Below are positions 5,879 to 6,085 of a stretch of DNA of 6,085 nucleotides, piece after piece. This DNA comes from a bacterium (GTDB lineage Bacteria; Patescibacteriota; Microgenomatia; UBA8517), in NCBI GenBank assembly GCA_021824385.1, contig JAKAKU010000026.1, positions 1 through 6,085 of the forward strand. The letters run 5' to 3'. Under the pieces are notes generated by a model. The model was given only the letters and a program-made list of their open reading frames with translations. It made no database searches and was not told where the DNA came from. Position numbers and translations under genes: made by a program. The first letter of the stretch is position 1. The number at the start of each line of letters is the position of its first letter.

Positions 5879-6085
5879 TTAAAACATGTCCTTTTCGTAG
5901 ATAGTCAGAGTAAATTCTTTCCCAACATCTGTTCGGGCTTCCATAAACCCTTCCGACTCCAATAGTACAATGGCATCAGCTAGTGTTTTTACCGACTTCA
6001 TCTTTTGCTTGACGTCGGCTGGAACGCTTTCTGAACATTGGTGGCTAGACAGCTCGCCAGAGGCAATTCTCGTAGATGTTGTAAC
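5879..6085 (-). CDS. Hypothetical protein, C-terminal part (cut by the right edge)
   Basis: The minus strand is open from the right edge to a TAA at 5881-5879, giving 68 visible residues. I do not recognise the family. The sequence is mixed-charge and looks soluble: a predicted helix KSVKTLADAIVLLESEGF (30-47), then a strand-like KEFTLTIYEKDMF C-terminus (56-68). This helix-then-strand ending could be part of a small alpha/beta or winged-helix fold, which is a guess. The only in-frame ATGs are at residue 29 (base 6001) and residue 48. The open frame before residue 29, together with the terminator placed just past the stop, favours a real gene whose start lies beyond the window. It is convergent with the plus-strand cluster and so not part of that operon. 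Confidence 0.62.
   Translation of the reverse strand, partial: VTTSTRIASGELSSHQCSESVPADVKQKMKSVKTLADAIVLLESEGFMEARTDVGKEFTLTIYEKDMF

Noticed and set aside
5851..6058. AGCTCGCC occurring at 5851 and again at 6051
   Set aside because: The repeat is only 8 bases; one copy is the terminator stem and the other lies in coding sequence. A chance match is sufficient.

Overview
The window looks like a piece of a compact, AT-leaning bacterial chromosome, most likely from a Patescibacteria/CPR lineage of the Parcubacteria type. That placement is an inference. It rests on a large single-pass DUF4012 protein beside glycan genes, an unusually short RecO, very tight gene packing and the absence of Shine-Dalgarno motifs. 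TGA acts as a normal stop for two genes, so recoded-TGA lineages are not suggested. I see no tRNA, rRNA, CRISPR array, insertion sequence or prophage gene.

Five genes run on the plus strand. (1) A GT4 glycosyltransferase, cut by the left edge, overlaps by ATGA with (2) a ManC-type mannose-1-phosphate guanylyltransferase. Together they make GDP-mannose and probably transfer mannose to a surface glycan. After 60 bases holding a duplicated -10-like element comes (3) a 675-residue membrane-anchored DUF4012 protein with a large predicted extracellular part. Its stop overlaps the start of (4) a 179-residue RecO (TAATG). Five bases after RecO comes (5) a DUF2130 protein with an N-terminal CxxC, a long charged coiled coil and a nuclease-like D...ExK core.

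A hairpin downstream of the DUF2130 gene separates the plus-strand cluster from a convergent minus-strand gene of unknown function, which is cut by the right edge. The hairpin has a clear T-tract only for minus-strand transcription.

The window therefore joins an envelope half (glycosyltransferase, ManC, DUF4012) to a DNA-maintenance half (RecO, DUF2130). The most interesting signal is regulatory. None of the four visible plus-strand starts has a Shine-Dalgarno motif. Two of them, DUF4012 and DUF2130, have a -10-like hexamer ending exactly 7 bases before the ATG, which is the geometry expected of leaderless transcripts. I found no clearly new multi-gene system; the other points of interest are the trimmed RecO, the possible RecO-DUF2130 link and the undescribed DUF4012 protein.
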